Positions 9,224 through 17,672 of a DNA stretch of 47,451 bases are shown one piece after another. Positions within the stretch are counted from its first letter, which is position 1; every line of letters starts with the position of its first letter. The stretch comes from Xanthobacteraceae bacterium (GTDB lineage Bacteria > Pseudomonadota > Alphaproteobacteria > Rhizobiales > Xanthobacteraceae). The position numbers and the translations under genes are program-made. Below the pieces are notes generated by a model. The model saw nothing but the letters and a program-made list of their open reading frames with translations. It was not told the origin of the DNA and ran no database searches. The stretch spans positions 1 through 47,451 of the forward strand of contig JASHPU010000290.1 of assembly GCA_030037885.1 (NCBI GenBank), given 5' to 3'.

Positions 9224-10063
9224 GTGCGGCAGAGCATTTTCTCGATCGACGTCGAAGATTGGTTCAATCTGTCCGGCACCGGGCAGGAGCCGCCGCCATC
9301 GCAGTGGGACCATCTCGAAAGCCGGCTGGAGCAGAATTTTCGCGGCTTGCTCGAGCTTTTGGCGGAACGCAGCAGTACGGCGACCTGCTTTTTCCTCGGC
9401 TATTTCGCCAAGCGGTTTCCGCATCTGGTGCGCGAGGCCGCCGCGGCGGGCCACGAGATCGCCTCGCACAGCTATTTTCATCGGCTGGCCTACGACATGT
9501 CGCCGGCGGAGTTTTACGAAGACGCATTGGCGTCGCGCCACCTGCTCGAAGATATTGCCGGCAGGCCGGTGCGTGGCTACCGGGCGCCGGCGTTTTCCGT
9601 CACCGCACATACGCCGTGGTTTTTCGACAAGGTGGCGGAAGCCGGCTACAGCTACGACTCGTCCGTATTCCCGGCGCGCCATCAGACCGGCGGCCTCGCC
9701 GGCGGCAGCTTCGAACCCTATGCGGTGCAGACGTCGGCGGGCGCCATCACGGAGTTTCCGATCACCGTGGTGCCGATGCTGGGCACGCGGCTGTGTTTCT
9801 TCGGCGGCGGCTATCTTCGGCTGTTTCCCTATCCGGTGATCCGCACCATGGCGCGCCATACGCTCGACAGCGGCCGGCCGGTCGTGTTCTACATCCATCC
9901 GCGCGAAATCGATCCCGCTCAGCCGCGCCTGCCGCTGAGCCTGCGGCGCCGGTTCAGTTGCTACGTCAATCTCCGCTCGACGCGCGCCAAACTCGACGCG
10001 ATCTTGCGCGAGTTTCGCGTCACGTCGTTCGACCGCTACATCGCGCATGGGACTTGGCAGTGA
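9224..10063 (+). CDS. Polysaccharide deacetylase, XrtA/DUF3473 type
   Basis: A 279-residue NodB-fold carbohydrate esterase 4 enzyme that removes N-acetyl groups from polysaccharide. It has the catalytic/metal site SIDVEDWF at the N-terminus, the zinc-binding HEIASHSYFH, the RAPAFSVT motif and the late YIHPREID segment of exosortase-linked deacetylases (DUF3473 C-terminus). The GTG at 9224 is chosen because family members begin only a few residues before the IDVEDWF motif; a TTG at 9218 is possible. The upstream extension covers tandem repeats and is not plausible protein. Its stop overlaps the next gene's GTG by four bases, so the two are translationally coupled. Confidence 0.88.
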   Translation: MRQSIFSIDVEDWFNLSGTGQEPPPSQWDHLESRLEQNFRGLLELLAERSSTATCFFLGYFAKRFPHLVREAAAAGHEIASHSYFHRLAYDMSPAEFYEDALASRHLLEDIAGRPVRGYRAPAFSVTAHTPWFFDKVAEAGYSYDSSVFPARHQTGGLAGGSFEPYAVQTSAGAITEFPITVVPMLGTRLCFFGGGYLRLFPYPVIRTMARHTLDSGRPVVFYIHPREIDPAQPRLPLSLRRRFSCYVNLRSTRAKLDAILREFRVTSFDRYIAHGTWQ

Positions 10064-10707
10064 GCGAACGCACCGCGACCTTCTTCGACCGCTACGCGGT
10101 CGACTTCAACGCGATCTACGGCAACAGCGACCGCGCGTTCGAGGGGCTGATCAACCGGCTGTTTCGCCGCTCCATGCTGGTGCGCTACGAGCGGACGCTG
10201 GCCGGCTGCCGCCCCATCGAAGGCTTTAGCGTCATCGACATCGGCTGCGGCCCGGGACATTACAGCGTCGCCCTGGCGCGCGCCGGCGCCGCGCGCGTGC
10301 TCGGCTTGGACTTCGCTCCCGGCATGCTGACAATCGCCAGCCAGGCGGCGCAGGCGGCCGGCGTCGCGCCGCGCTGCGCGTTCGTCAGCGGCGATTTCCT
10401 CACCTATCCGATCGGCGAAAAATTCGACTACGCGGTGGTCATGGGCTTCATGGACTACGTCCGCGACGCGCGTTCCATCGTCGATCGCGTCTGCGCCATC
10501 ACCCGCCGGCGCGCCTTTTTCAGTTTTCCCAAGGCCGGCGGGCCGCTCGCCTGGCAGCGTCAGTTGCGCTACCGCAACCGCTGCGATCTTTTCCTTTACC
10601 GCGAGCAGCAAATCCGCAAGCTGTTGGCCGCGACCGCCGCGGCATTCTCGATCGAATCGATCGGACGGGATTTTTTCGTGACGCTCGAATTGAGCAAACC
10701 CGCGTGA
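10060..10707 (+). CDS. Class I SAM-dependent methyltransferase
   Basis: A 215-residue methyltransferase with a clear SAM-binding motif I (VIDIGCGPGHYSVALA), an acidic motif II (VLGLDFAPGM) and a motif IV region (KFDYAVVMGFMDYV). The GTG start overlaps the deacetylase stop as GTGA. The position in the polysaccharide block suggests it methylates a sugar, a lipid carrier or a glycan end, but the substrate cannot be read from sequence. A palindrome directly after the stop may end the transcript. Confidence 0.85.
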   Translation: MSERTATFFDRYAVDFNAIYGNSDRAFEGLINRLFRRSMLVRYERTLAGCRPIEGFSVIDIGCGPGHYSVALARAGAARVLGLDFAPGMLTIASQAAQAAGVAPRCAFVSGDFLTYPIGEKFDYAVVMGFMDYVRDARSIVDRVCAITRRRAFFSFPKAGGPLAWQRQLRYRNRCDLFLYREQQIRKLLAATAAAFSIESIGRDFFVTLELSKPA

Positions 10708-10749
10708 CGTCATTCCGGGGCCGAGCGAAGCGAGGAGCTCGGAATGACG
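10708..10749. terminator. Palindrome between convergent genes, possible bidirectional terminator
   Basis: CGTCATTCCGGGGCCGAGC and its inverse ending GAGCTCGGAATGACG form a strong hairpin immediately after the methyltransferase stop and before the 3' end of the convergent glycosyltransferase. It belongs to the GTCATTCCGGGG repeat family. There is no T-run, so terminator function is inference. Confidence 0.5.
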
Positions 10750-10774
10750 ACAGAAGTGGCGATCCGGAATCGCT

Positions 10775-11755
10775 TCACACTTTGCCCGCCAAAACCGCCG
10801 CCAGCAATCCGATATTGCCGAGAAAGGTTTGGCGGTACACGCCGGCGCGCAGGAGACCATAGGCGCGCGGCAATACGCTGCGTTTGCGCGAGTGCCGGAA
10901 TTGCTCGAACGTCCTGCGGTTTTCAGCGGTCATCACGTCTGCAAGGCGCTCCAATGCGCGCACGTGCATATCGGTCCAGGTCTTGTATTGGCCCTGCCAC
11001 AACATTCCGGCGCGGCGCATCTGCGCCCCCGCCGCCCGGTTCGAGCCGATCACATTGCCGGCGTGCATGCGATAAGCGACCGTCGGCGCGCTGTCGTAAA
11101 GCATGCGGCCGCCCGCAGCGGTGATCGCGAGATAAATCCACCAATCGTGTGCCGCAACGTTCACGTCCGGGCCGGCGCGCATCAATAGCTGCCGCGCCGC
11201 TTTGTTGAGCACGAGGGTATTGCCGCTGGCCAGGCTTTGCGTCAGCGCATTGCGAAAATGCGGCGGCTTCTTGTACAGCAGCGACAGCCTGATAGCCGCA
11301 CCGTTCTCATCAATCAGCCGCGTCCGCGAGCAATAAACGGCCGGCTCGTCGGCAGCCGCAGCGGCGAGCGACGCCGCCGCCCGCGACAGTTTATCGGCCG
11401 CCCAGACGTCATCCTGATCCGACAGCGCGTAACAGGTGCTCGTTATCGACGGATCGCAGACCAACGACAGAAAGTTGGCCGCAAACCCCCGGCATGGCCC
11501 GCGGCGAATATGCACCCGTTCGGCGCCGTGTTTTTTTTGAAACGCTTCGAGCAACGACAACGTCGCGTCCCGCGAGCCGTCGTCGGACACAAACAGCCGC
11601 CAATCGGCAAAATCCTGCGCCTCGTACGACACAAGCTGCTGCGGCAAAAACCGCGCGCCGTTATAGGTGCAAAGCAGGATGGCGATGGGAGCGGATGCTC
11701 CGCGTCCTCTTATCAACCCGTTTGCTGAAGACGCATGCACCGGATCAGAAGCCAT
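10775..11755 (-). CDS. Family 2 glycosyltransferase
   Basis: A 326-residue GT-A glycosyltransferase. It has the nucleotide-sugar binding start IAILLCTYNGARFLPQQL, an SDDGSRD loop, the metal-binding ALSDQDDVWA (the DQDD form found in rhamnosyl-type enzymes) and an acceptor-side HDWWIYL. The C-terminus has a short amphipathic stretch but no clear membrane helix. The start at 11755 or an in-frame ATG at 11806 are both possible; neither has a strong Shine-Dalgarno. Two identical palindromic repeats lie 70-180 bases upstream and could act as operators. It is probably part of the same polysaccharide locus, transcribed toward it. Confidence 0.87.
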   Translation of the reverse strand: MASDPVHASSANGLIRGRGASAPIAILLCTYNGARFLPQQLVSYEAQDFADWRLFVSDDGSRDATLSLLEAFQKKHGAERVHIRRGPCRGFAANFLSLVCDPSITSTCYALSDQDDVWAADKLSRAAASLAAAAADEPAVYCSRTRLIDENGAAIRLSLLYKKPPHFRNALTQSLASGNTLVLNKAARQLLMRAGPDVNVAAHDWWIYLAITAAGGRMLYDSAPTVAYRMHAGNVIGSNRAAGAQMRRAGMLWQGQYKTWTDMHVRALERLADVMTAENRRTFEQFRHSRKRSVLPRAYGLLRAGVYRQTFLGNIGLLAAVLAGKV

Positions 11756-11823
11756 GAATGGAAAAAATTTTGGTGGTACCTTGAAGCGTAGTGCCGGTTG
11801 TGGCATTCGTCTGAATGCCGCCC

Positions 11824-11936
11824 GGGGTCATCCGCGGCATCGATGCCGCGGCCTCATTGAAGCTGCATAAGTACCTAAATCCGCAGCCATTAACAGGGGG
11901 TCATCCGCGGCATCGATGCCGCGGCCTCATTGAAGC
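11824..11936. repeat. Two identical 40-bp repeats, each with a 20-bp perfect palindrome
   Basis: Copies at 11824-11863 and 11897-11936 are identical over 40 bases and start 73 bases apart. Each contains the perfect palindrome CCGCGGCATCGATGCCGCGG (11832-11851 and 11905-11924). They lie upstream of the glycosyltransferase start and downstream of the HTH gene. Candidate roles are operators, att-like sites or mobile repeat ends. The rest of the 337-base spacer shows no gene. Confidence 0.9.
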
Positions 11937-12143
11937 GCACTCGACCAGGCCGCTCGCATGAAGCGCGCGTCGCCGGCGCGGGGTCACGAGGCAGGCCCCA
12001 ATGACGTTCGCGGATAAGGGCACTAAGCCCGGAGGGCAAAAGTGGAAAAGGGAAGAGAGAGGTGCCTTGACGCCGCGCCGCGATGCGCGATCCTAAAAGG
12101 TGCGGCGAGAGTCTTTGCATGACCCCACCGAGCGCCGTCATAC

Positions 12144-12404
12144 CTATGGGCTTTCCGACGGGAGCAAGCCGGGGATCGGCAATGTGTCGAGCGACGCTTG
12201 GTGGAGCGCAAGTTGTTTGAAGGGCCTCGCGCCCGGATGGCTTTTCCTGCCGATCACGATGATCGGCACTCCCGCCCGTCGCAATTCCGTGATGCGGTGG
12301 GAAGGACAGGTGACGCCGGTGCCATTGATGATGTCGAGCGTTGTGCAGCCCGGATGGGCTTTGATGTAGTCGTAGACTAGCTGACATTGTTTGCTGAGAT
12401 TCAT
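12144..12404 (-). CDS. Small phage-like winged-helix (HTH) protein
   Basis: An 86-residue protein whose first 55 residues look like the HTH domain found in many phage small proteins (HTH_39-like). The pattern is an N-terminal helix SKQCQLVYDYIKAHPG, then TLDIINGTGVTCPSHRITELRRAGVPI. It probably binds DNA. The C-terminal 30 residues are Pro/Ser-rich and look disordered. The start at 12404 matches the beginning of the first helix. The context is a scarred accessory stretch with broken genes and hairpins, consistent with a prophage remnant. Family assignment is by pattern only. Confidence 0.6.
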   Translation of the reverse strand: MNLSKQCQLVYDYIKAHPGCTTLDIINGTGVTCPSHRITELRRAGVPIIVIGRKSHPGARPFKQLALHQASLDTLPIPGLLPSESP

Positions 12405-12528
12405 AGGTCTCAATAAAGTGAGTTGGTAAGGGCTGCAAAGTGAAGGTCTTTGCGGCCGAGGCAAAGAGGCGGACGGGCACCGCGAACTCGAACGAGGCCG
12501 CGCCTCACCTGGGCAAGCAGCGCGCGGA

Positions 12529-12808
12529 TCAGTATTCCTGCGCCAGCATCACGGTGAGGACGCGGGTCGTCACGGCTTCGTTGGCCGGATCGGGCGAGCC
12601 GAATTTGAGTGCGCGATCGTAGGCATCGATCTTCCAGAAGATGAATGACCCGCGGCACGTGCTTGGTGCAGATGCAGCCGGAGATAAGGCAACGCCCGCG
12701 GATGCGTCGCGGATGGTTCACCGGGCAGATGCAGCCCGGCACCGAGCACACTGGCACGCGCCAGTCGTGGTCGGGACCGTGGTGGCCGCAGGAACGGCAT
12801 GGAGGCAT
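12529..12808 (-). pseudogene. Cysteine-rich small protein, probably broken by a 1-base insertion
   Basis: From ATG 12808 the frame reads MPPCRSCGHHGPDHDW, then two similar units, CSVPGCICPVNHP and CLISGCICTKHVP, each with a CxxxGCxC-H pattern that could bind zinc. Near 12648 this frame loses protein character, while the next frame over becomes convincing: FWKIDAYDRALKFGSPDP, continuing with VTTRVLTVMLAQEY and a stop at 12529. That second part has no start codon of its own. Removing one T from GTCATTCATC would join them into a 92-residue protein, and the span of 280 bases equals 93 codons plus one. I do not recognise the family. It could also be two unrelated fragments or a sequencing error. 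Confidence 0.45.
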
Positions 12809-12925
12809 ACGCTTGGTAGGTAAGTGGGCTGATAAGCTCGACGCGGCCGCTACCATGAGGAGAGCGGCGGAGCGAACCCTCAGCGGTCTACGCGCGCATT
12901 TTCCTGCCGGGGTCCTTTAGAGCGA

Positions 12926-12966
12926 CGACCGGACCTTCGTCGCCACAGGCGACGCTCGTCCGGTCG
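12926..12966. repeat. Nested hairpin
   Basis: Outer arms CGACCGGAC and GTCCGGTCG enclose inner arms CGTCGCC and GGCGACG around an ACA loop, with three-base internal bulges. No T-run follows. It is the first of a row of hairpins in this gene-free stretch. Confidence 0.85.
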
Positions 12967-12972
12967 GAGCGC

Positions 12973-13012
12973 GTGCCCGCCGCTCAGGCGCGACGGCGCG
13001 GGCGGCGGGCAC
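12973..13012. repeat. Hairpin with an 11-bp perfect stem
   Basis: GTGCCCGCCGC pairs with GCGGCGGGCAC across an 18-base GC-rich loop. It lies directly after the nested hairpin at 12926. Confidence 0.85.
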
Positions 13013-13047
13013 CTTGATGGGCGGGTGGGCGGCAGGCGTGAGATTGC

Positions 13048-13123
13048 GCATAACGCGACGACCGCGGCGGACTATCGGACGGCTTTGCTGTCCGATAGTC
13101 CGTAACGCGGGTGTTCGTTATGC
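13048..13123. repeat. Two-level hairpin with a 13-bp perfect inner stem
   Basis: The inner arms CGGACTATCGGAC (13068-13080) and GTCCGATAGTCCG (13090-13102) enclose a 9-base loop. Outer arms GCATAACG (13048) and CGTTATGC (13116) are also inverted. The regular layout is not typical of a terminator. Confidence 0.85.
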
Positions 13124-13164
13124 TCCGCTGGTATCTGGCGATCACCGTTCCCATGCCTAACCGC

Positions 13165-13209
13165 CCCTCGGACTCGAACGAGGGCACGGCGACCGCAGGG
13201 AGCGTGCCC
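13165..13209. repeat. Two adjoining small hairpins
   Basis: CCCTCG/CGAGGG (13165-13184) is followed by GGGCACG/CGTGCCC (13182-13209). They share bases, so only one can form at a time. They continue the hairpin row from 12926. Confidence 0.7.
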
Positions 13210-13408
13210 GAGGCACCAACAAAGTACGTGCCGAGTTTCAGCACGCAGCGATGAAACGAATTTCCTGGCTCAATCACCAGGGTCGATCACGACAAAATCA
13301 TTCAATTATATAGAAGATATAACCTCTGTCGTGCGCGCAAAGCTGCACCGCCAATTTTCTACTCTGCTGAGAATATTGAGGAAATTCCCTCCCACTTGTG
13401 GATACGGC

Positions 13409-13441
13409 CTATGGATACGGAAACCACTGCCGTATCCATAG
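13409..13441. repeat. Hairpin with a 12-bp perfect stem
   Basis: CTATGGATACGG and CCGTATCCATAG enclose a 9-base loop. A third GGATACGG lies just upstream at about 13400. From here to 13850 I see no convincing gene; reading frames lack protein character. Confidence 0.8.
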
Positions 13442-13850
13442 CCGTAGGCACAGGGGTAACCACAGGGGGTCGAGCGCTTCCGCGCGTTCCACGCTTTGGC
13501 TGAAGGTCGGACGGTCGTGATGATAGCCGTTAAGTCGAGTGTCGGGGGCGAAGCCGACATCATGTCGGATGACGAATCTGTCGTGAATGACCCATTGCGT
13601 TGATTGGCCGCCTGCATTTGCTGCGTTGCAACGACGCCATTAAATCGCGGCTGCGCAGGTTTGCGCGAACTCTGTCGCGCCCGGCATGAGCGCGCTTACA
13701 GTGAGTCCTCACCAAGTATATAATCGCAGCATCCCAGCTAAATGGCGTTGCGATCAGGACACACATAACTAAATCTAGATCACGCAACCGTTAGGTGGCT
13801 GCACTCGTATTATGCAATGTTGAGGGAAGCGAGCGCAGGATTTAGCGGAC

Positions 13851-14192
13851 TTGTGCACCGAATTCGTGCGGAACGGAGGCGACTTCACGACTGTGTGGAC
13901 GACTTTGCTCAAGAGCCATCCGCTTGTTAATGGCCTCCCGGAAGCCAAACTGGCAGACAAAAGAGGCATGTTGGACATTCAACTCATCACGGGTGAGCGC
14001 CTCGTATACGACGGCGATGGCAAGAAATTCAGCGTGAAGCAGTATAAGCGAGAGGGGCGGTGGGGCCAGAAACATGCCAGGCTGCGCTTGATTTTCGTTC
14101 GAACCGCCAAACCTCTCTCGGAACCGCGGCTATGTTTTCCCCGAACAACCGCCAGCTCCCAGGTGAAGGTCTCCAAGGATCAAAAACGATGA
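13851..14192 (+). CDS. Conserved-looking small hypothetical protein
   Basis: A 113-residue protein with a plausible globular core: DFTTVWTTLLKSHPLVNG, then RGMLDIQLITGERLVYDG and KFSVKQYKREG. This resembles short uncharacterised rhizobial proteins with a VW-LL-HPLV start, but I cannot name the family. The start is a TTG at 13851; an internal GTG at 13866 (MRNGGDF) is equally likely and would give 108 residues. The last 30 residues are Arg/Ser-rich and may be degraded. It stands alone in the accessory stretch with no close neighbour. Confidence 0.5.
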   Translation: MCTEFVRNGGDFTTVWTTLLKSHPLVNGLPEAKLADKRGMLDIQLITGERLVYDGDGKKFSVKQYKREGRWGQKHARLRLIFVRTAKPLSEPRLCFPRTTASSQVKVSKDQKR

Positions 14193-14319
14193 AGAATGCG
14201 TGCTACGCATGTGGCTGATCGCGTGAAAGGAGCGACGGTAGAATGTCACCACAGAATTATAGCATGCTGCAAATCTGTATCATCTGTTCCTGGTCTTCCT
14301 GCTTGGGACAAAGGCACTA

Positions 14320-15148
14320 TTGCAGCATCCAGAATGGTTTAATGGCGAAGAGCGCGCGGACAAGCCGCAGGCCAATCTGGGTCAGGATCATGGAAGGGCT
14401 GCATCTGCTGAGCGGTTTATAACTCTGGGCTCGGCCACATCGACCCAGGACTCGGGGTTCTTCAATCACGTCCTTCCCAGATTTCAAGCAGCGACAGGAT
14501 TGGATGTTCACGTTGAGGCGGTTGGAAGCGAGCGGGCTCTAGCAATGGCAGCGAGGGGCAGCGTCGATGCGTTACTTGTCGATGACGTGGTCGGTGAGGG
14601 CAATATTGTGACAGATGGTTATGGCATTGATCCCCGCGACGTAATGCACAACGATTTCGTCATTGTCGGGCCCACCTCCGATCCGGCGGGCATTCGTGGA
14701 TTGAGCGATGCACTTACGGCATTCGCCTTAATTGCCGCAAAGAGGGTTCTATTTGTCAGTCGAGGTGACAGTGGAGGCACCTATGTTATGGAGCGTCGGC
14801 TGTGGCGATCGGCAGGTATCCAGCCTGCGGGCCAGGCTTGGTATCGTAAATTGGACGAGGGAATCGGGGCAGCTCTCAATTTTGCTGCCGCGGCCAACGC
14901 CTACACCCTGGTTGATCGAGCAACGTGGGCAAACTTTAAGAACAGGCAGAGCCTCGAAAATTTTGACCGAGGGCGATCCGGTACTCTTTAATCTCTACGG
15001 CAGCATTCTTGTGAATCCAACCAAATGGCCAACTGTGAAATTCGAAGCGGCCAAGACATGGCAACATTGGCTGACGTCGAAGGCCGGTCTTGATGCGATT
15101 GCGTCATACCGCGTCGATGGCCAAGAAGTTTTCTTTTTAACGAGATGA
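14320..15148 (+). pseudogene. Tungstate/molybdate ABC transporter binding protein (TupA-like), frameshifted
   Basis: The sequence resembles TupA-type periplasmic oxyanion-binding proteins: ITLGSATSTQDSGFF, DALLVDDV, GIDPRDVMHNDFVIVGP, SDPAGIRG, FVSRGDSGGTYVMERRLW, then, in the next frame, LTEGDPVLFNLYGSILVNP and GLDAIASYRVDGQEVFF. One extra A in CTCGAAAATTTTGACC near 14957 shifts the frame; without it the reading is SLEILTEGDP. The span of 829 bases is 276 codons plus one. Upstream, in frame from 14263, a hydrophobic run LYHLFLVFLLGTKALL looks like a signal peptide without an ATG. No permease or ATPase gene is adjacent. The gene is therefore dead or wrongly sequenced at one base. Confidence 0.75.
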
Positions 15149-15759
15149 AATCGACGCTTTCGACCGTCAACGGACCTTTGCAAGCGGGGCCCGTTACGAC
15201 GGCTCTGTTCATCCGTTCTCGAAATTGTTTTCGGCGGTGCAGAATATTTAGTGAAAAGGCGGACGAACTATTATGCGGGGAGAGACCGTAGAAGGGCAAT
15301 TATTGAATTGGGAATGAAGGTGTTCGTCCGGACATCGCATCAGGAGATCGCCCATCTCAACTTGGATGGTCGAATGACGGATGGCAAGCTGTGCTCAAGG
15401 ACGTGCAACCTTTCCGTCATAAAGGCGTCGCCGGTCTTGTCATCGTGTCATCGGGACGGACAAGATCAAACGTCGCCCTATCAGCGGCGATCTTTCTTAG
15501 CAGTTGGCGGGTGACGCCCGGAGTCCAGGCACCTGAATTGCCGGAATTATTGCGGCGCAAAATGACGCCCCTGGCGCGCCGCGCCGGATGACGCTGTCAA
15601 TTGACGCAATCGGGGCCGAAGCGGACGTGCGTCCATCGAATCCAATCGGTCGGTCCTGACCCCCAGCGTCCAATCGACGGTCGATCTTGTTGTGATGCAC
15701 AACGCCATTTCGCCACGGCTGGAGCGCAATAACCTCAGCCACCTGCGGTGGTTAAAGCT
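15149..15759. other. 611-base spacer without a convincing gene
   Basis: Reading frames here are short and lack recognisable domains on both strands. The segment 15500-15600 has a TGACGC-rich character that resembles degraded repeat sequence. It separates the broken TupA gene from the convergent TRAP operon. Confidence 0.6.
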
Positions 15760-17106
15760 CTATACCCGATAGAAGACGTGAGTCAGCGCCAGCGCGATCT
15801 GCGGAAAGGCGGAAAAGACCACGACGAAGCCGAGAATGATGAGGAGGAACGGCAGCACCGCGAGGATCAGGTCCTTGAGCCCGATATCGGGCGCGATGCC
15901 CTGAATGATGAACAGGTTGAGCCCGACCGGCGGGTGAATGAGGCCGGTCTCCATGACGAGGCTCATATTGACGCCGAACCATACCGGGTTGAAGCCATGC
16001 GCCAGAAGTCCCGGCATGATCACCGGCGTGACCATCAGCACGATGGCTACGGGCGGCAGGAAGAAGCCCGCCAAGATCACCACGACATCGATCCAGAACA
16101 GGAACTCCCATTTCGACATCTGCAGGCCGACCAGCCACTGGGTCGCACTCTGGGTGATGTAGAGATAGCTCATGACGTAGCTGAAGAGGAACGCCATCGC
16201 GATGATCATCATGACCATCGAGGCGTATTCGGCGGTGCCGAGCACGATCTTCTCGATATCGCGCCAGCGATAACAGCGGTAGACGATCGCCACCATGACA
16301 AGCGTGGCGAACGCGCCGACGCCCGAGACCTCGGAGGGGGTGGCGTAACCGCCATAAAGCGCCAGCATCACCACGGCGATGATGCTGAGAAACGGCAGCA
16401 GGCGCGGCAGCGATTCGACCCGCTCGCCCCAGGTGAAATGCTCGGCTGCTATCTTGGTCGCCGGCCCGGCCGATGACCGTCCCGGCATGCGCGCGCGGCG
16501 TTGGTCGAAATAGGAGCGGACGATGACCCAGAGCGCGAACAGCGACATGAGCGCGAGGCCCGGCACGATGCCGGCGAGGAACAACTGCCCGATCGACTGC
16601 TCGGCGACGATGCCATAGAGGATCAGCGTCACCGATGGCGGGAATAGAATGCCAAGCGTGCCGCCGGAGGCGACGAGCGCCCCGGCAAAGCCCGGGGCAT
16701 AGCCGCGCTTGCGCATCTCAGGGACGCCCATGGCGCCGATCGCCGCCGCGGTGGCGCTGCTCGAGCCGCACATCGAGGCAAAGATGGCGCAGCCGATGAC
16801 ATTGGCAACGCCGAGCCCGCCGGGTAATCTGTGCGTCCAGCGATAGACCGATTCATAAAGATCCGCTGCCGCCCGCGTTCGCCCGACCGCTATGCCCATC
16901 AGCATGAAAAGCGGAATTGCAAGCAGGGTGAAATTTTCCATGCCTTCATAGAGCGTCTCGGCGAGCTGGCCCACATTCGCGATTGGCATGAATGCCAGCA
17001 TGAAGACCACCGAGACGCTGCCGAGCGCGAACGCAACCGGCATGCCCGACAGCAGCAGGATCAGCGCTACGACGATGAAGAGAATGCCGATCTCGCCTGG
17101 ACTCAC
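15760..17106 (-). CDS. TRAP transporter large permease (DctM type)
   Basis: A 448-residue inner-membrane protein with about twelve to thirteen helices, the ion-coupled translocation subunit of a tripartite ATP-independent periplasmic transporter. Family marks are LAIPLFMLMG near residue 65, FASMCGSSSATAAAIG near 110, GTLGILFPPSV near 150 and a closing region PVGLNLFIIQGI. It overlaps the small permease gene by four bases (ATGA at 17103-17106) and is the last gene of a three-gene operon read leftward. The substrate (an organic acid) is set by the binding protein and cannot be named here. Confidence 0.92.
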   Translation of the reverse strand: MSPGEIGILFIVVALILLLSGMPVAFALGSVSVVFMLAFMPIANVGQLAETLYEGMENFTLLAIPLFMLMGIAVGRTRAAADLYESVYRWTHRLPGGLGVANVIGCAIFASMCGSSSATAAAIGAMGVPEMRKRGYAPGFAGALVASGGTLGILFPPSVTLILYGIVAEQSIGQLFLAGIVPGLALMSLFALWVIVRSYFDQRRARMPGRSSAGPATKIAAEHFTWGERVESLPRLLPFLSIIAVVMLALYGGYATPSEVSGVGAFATLVMVAIVYRCYRWRDIEKIVLGTAEYASMVMMIIAMAFLFSYVMSYLYITQSATQWLVGLQMSKWEFLFWIDVVVILAGFFLPPVAIVLMVTPVIMPGLLAHGFNPVWFGVNMSLVMETGLIHPPVGLNLFIIQGIAPDIGLKDLILAVLPFLLIILGFVVVFSAFPQIALALTHVFYRV

Positions 17107-17672
17107 CGTCCCTCGCCCTCACCGCCGCGGGATCCGATTTCCTCGACGATCTGTATGATGTACTCAAGCGTGATCAGCGCCATGCCCACCCCGATCAGGG
17201 TATAGGGAATCCACAGGTGCGGCGCCCAGGTCGAGTCCGTGGTCCAGCCCTGGCTCCAGGCCTGCCAGTCATATTGCAGCACCATCACCGCGACGAAGAG
17301 GCAGAGCAGCGCCGAGAGGACGTCGCCAGCGAAAATCCGCCACCGGTTCCAGTGCGCCGGCATCAGCGCCTGCAACACCTCCGTTCCGATATGGCCGCGC
17401 CGCATCTGGGTGTAGTTGGCGGCGAGGAACGTGGCGCCGATCAACAGAAAGATGTTGAGCTCGAGATTCCAGGTGTGCGGCTGGCGCAAATAATAGCGCC
17501 AGACCACCTCATTGGTGATGATGACCGCCGACGTCATAATGAGCAGGCCGGCGACGATGCCGCCGACGTAGTTGAGCGCCCTCACAGCCCGGCAAAAGCC
17601 GCGCCACAGCCGCGCCGGGCCGCCCGCGCGGGATGCTGGCGCGGCGCCGGTGCCACCGCCGTCTGCACTCAT
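17103..17672 (-). CDS. TRAP transporter small permease (DctQ type)
   Basis: A 189-residue membrane protein with four helices and the DctQ pattern: an N-terminal helix VGGIVAGLLIMTSAVIITNEVVWRY split in practice by charged residues, then HTWNLELNIFLLIGATFLAANYTQ and RRGHIGTEVL. It forms the membrane complex with the large permease. The N-terminal 35 residues are Gly/Ala/Arg-rich and probably cytoplasmic. It overlaps both neighbours by four bases, showing translational coupling. Confidence 0.9.
   Translation of the reverse strand: MSADGGGTGAAPASRAGGPARLWRGFCRAVRALNYVGGIVAGLLIMTSAVIITNEVVWRYYLRQPHTWNLELNIFLLIGATFLAANYTQMRRGHIGTEVLQALMPAHWNRWRIFAGDVLSALLCLFVAVMVLQYDWQAWSQGWTTDSTWAPHLWIPYTLIGVGMALITLEYIIQIVEEIGSRGGEGEGR

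Noticed and set aside
8100-11755. Complete exosortase (XrtA/PEP-CTERM) system
   Set aside because: The deacetylase is of the linked type, but no exosortase, PEP-CTERM substrate or chain-length genes are in the window.
13160-13210. Sequence resembling a tRNA T-arm (GGACTCGAACGAGG)
   Set aside because: The loop would be eight bases, and no acceptor, D or anticodon arms can be drawn around it.
12984-13277. 97-codon minus-strand frame through the hairpin row
   Set aside because: The first 60 codons read fairly well, but the rest is Arg/Pro-rich read-through of inverted repeats, and there is no ribosome binding site.
12900-13450. CRISPR array
   Set aside because: The hairpins differ in sequence and spacing; there are no repeated units with regular spacers and no cas genes.
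13306-13617. 103-codon minus-strand frame
   Set aside because: It runs through an inverted repeat that yields low-complexity GYGYGSG and lacks a start signal.
15251-15591. Two overlapping plus-strand frames after the TupA pseudogene
   Set aside because: No domain, no start context and no coding-like composition in either.
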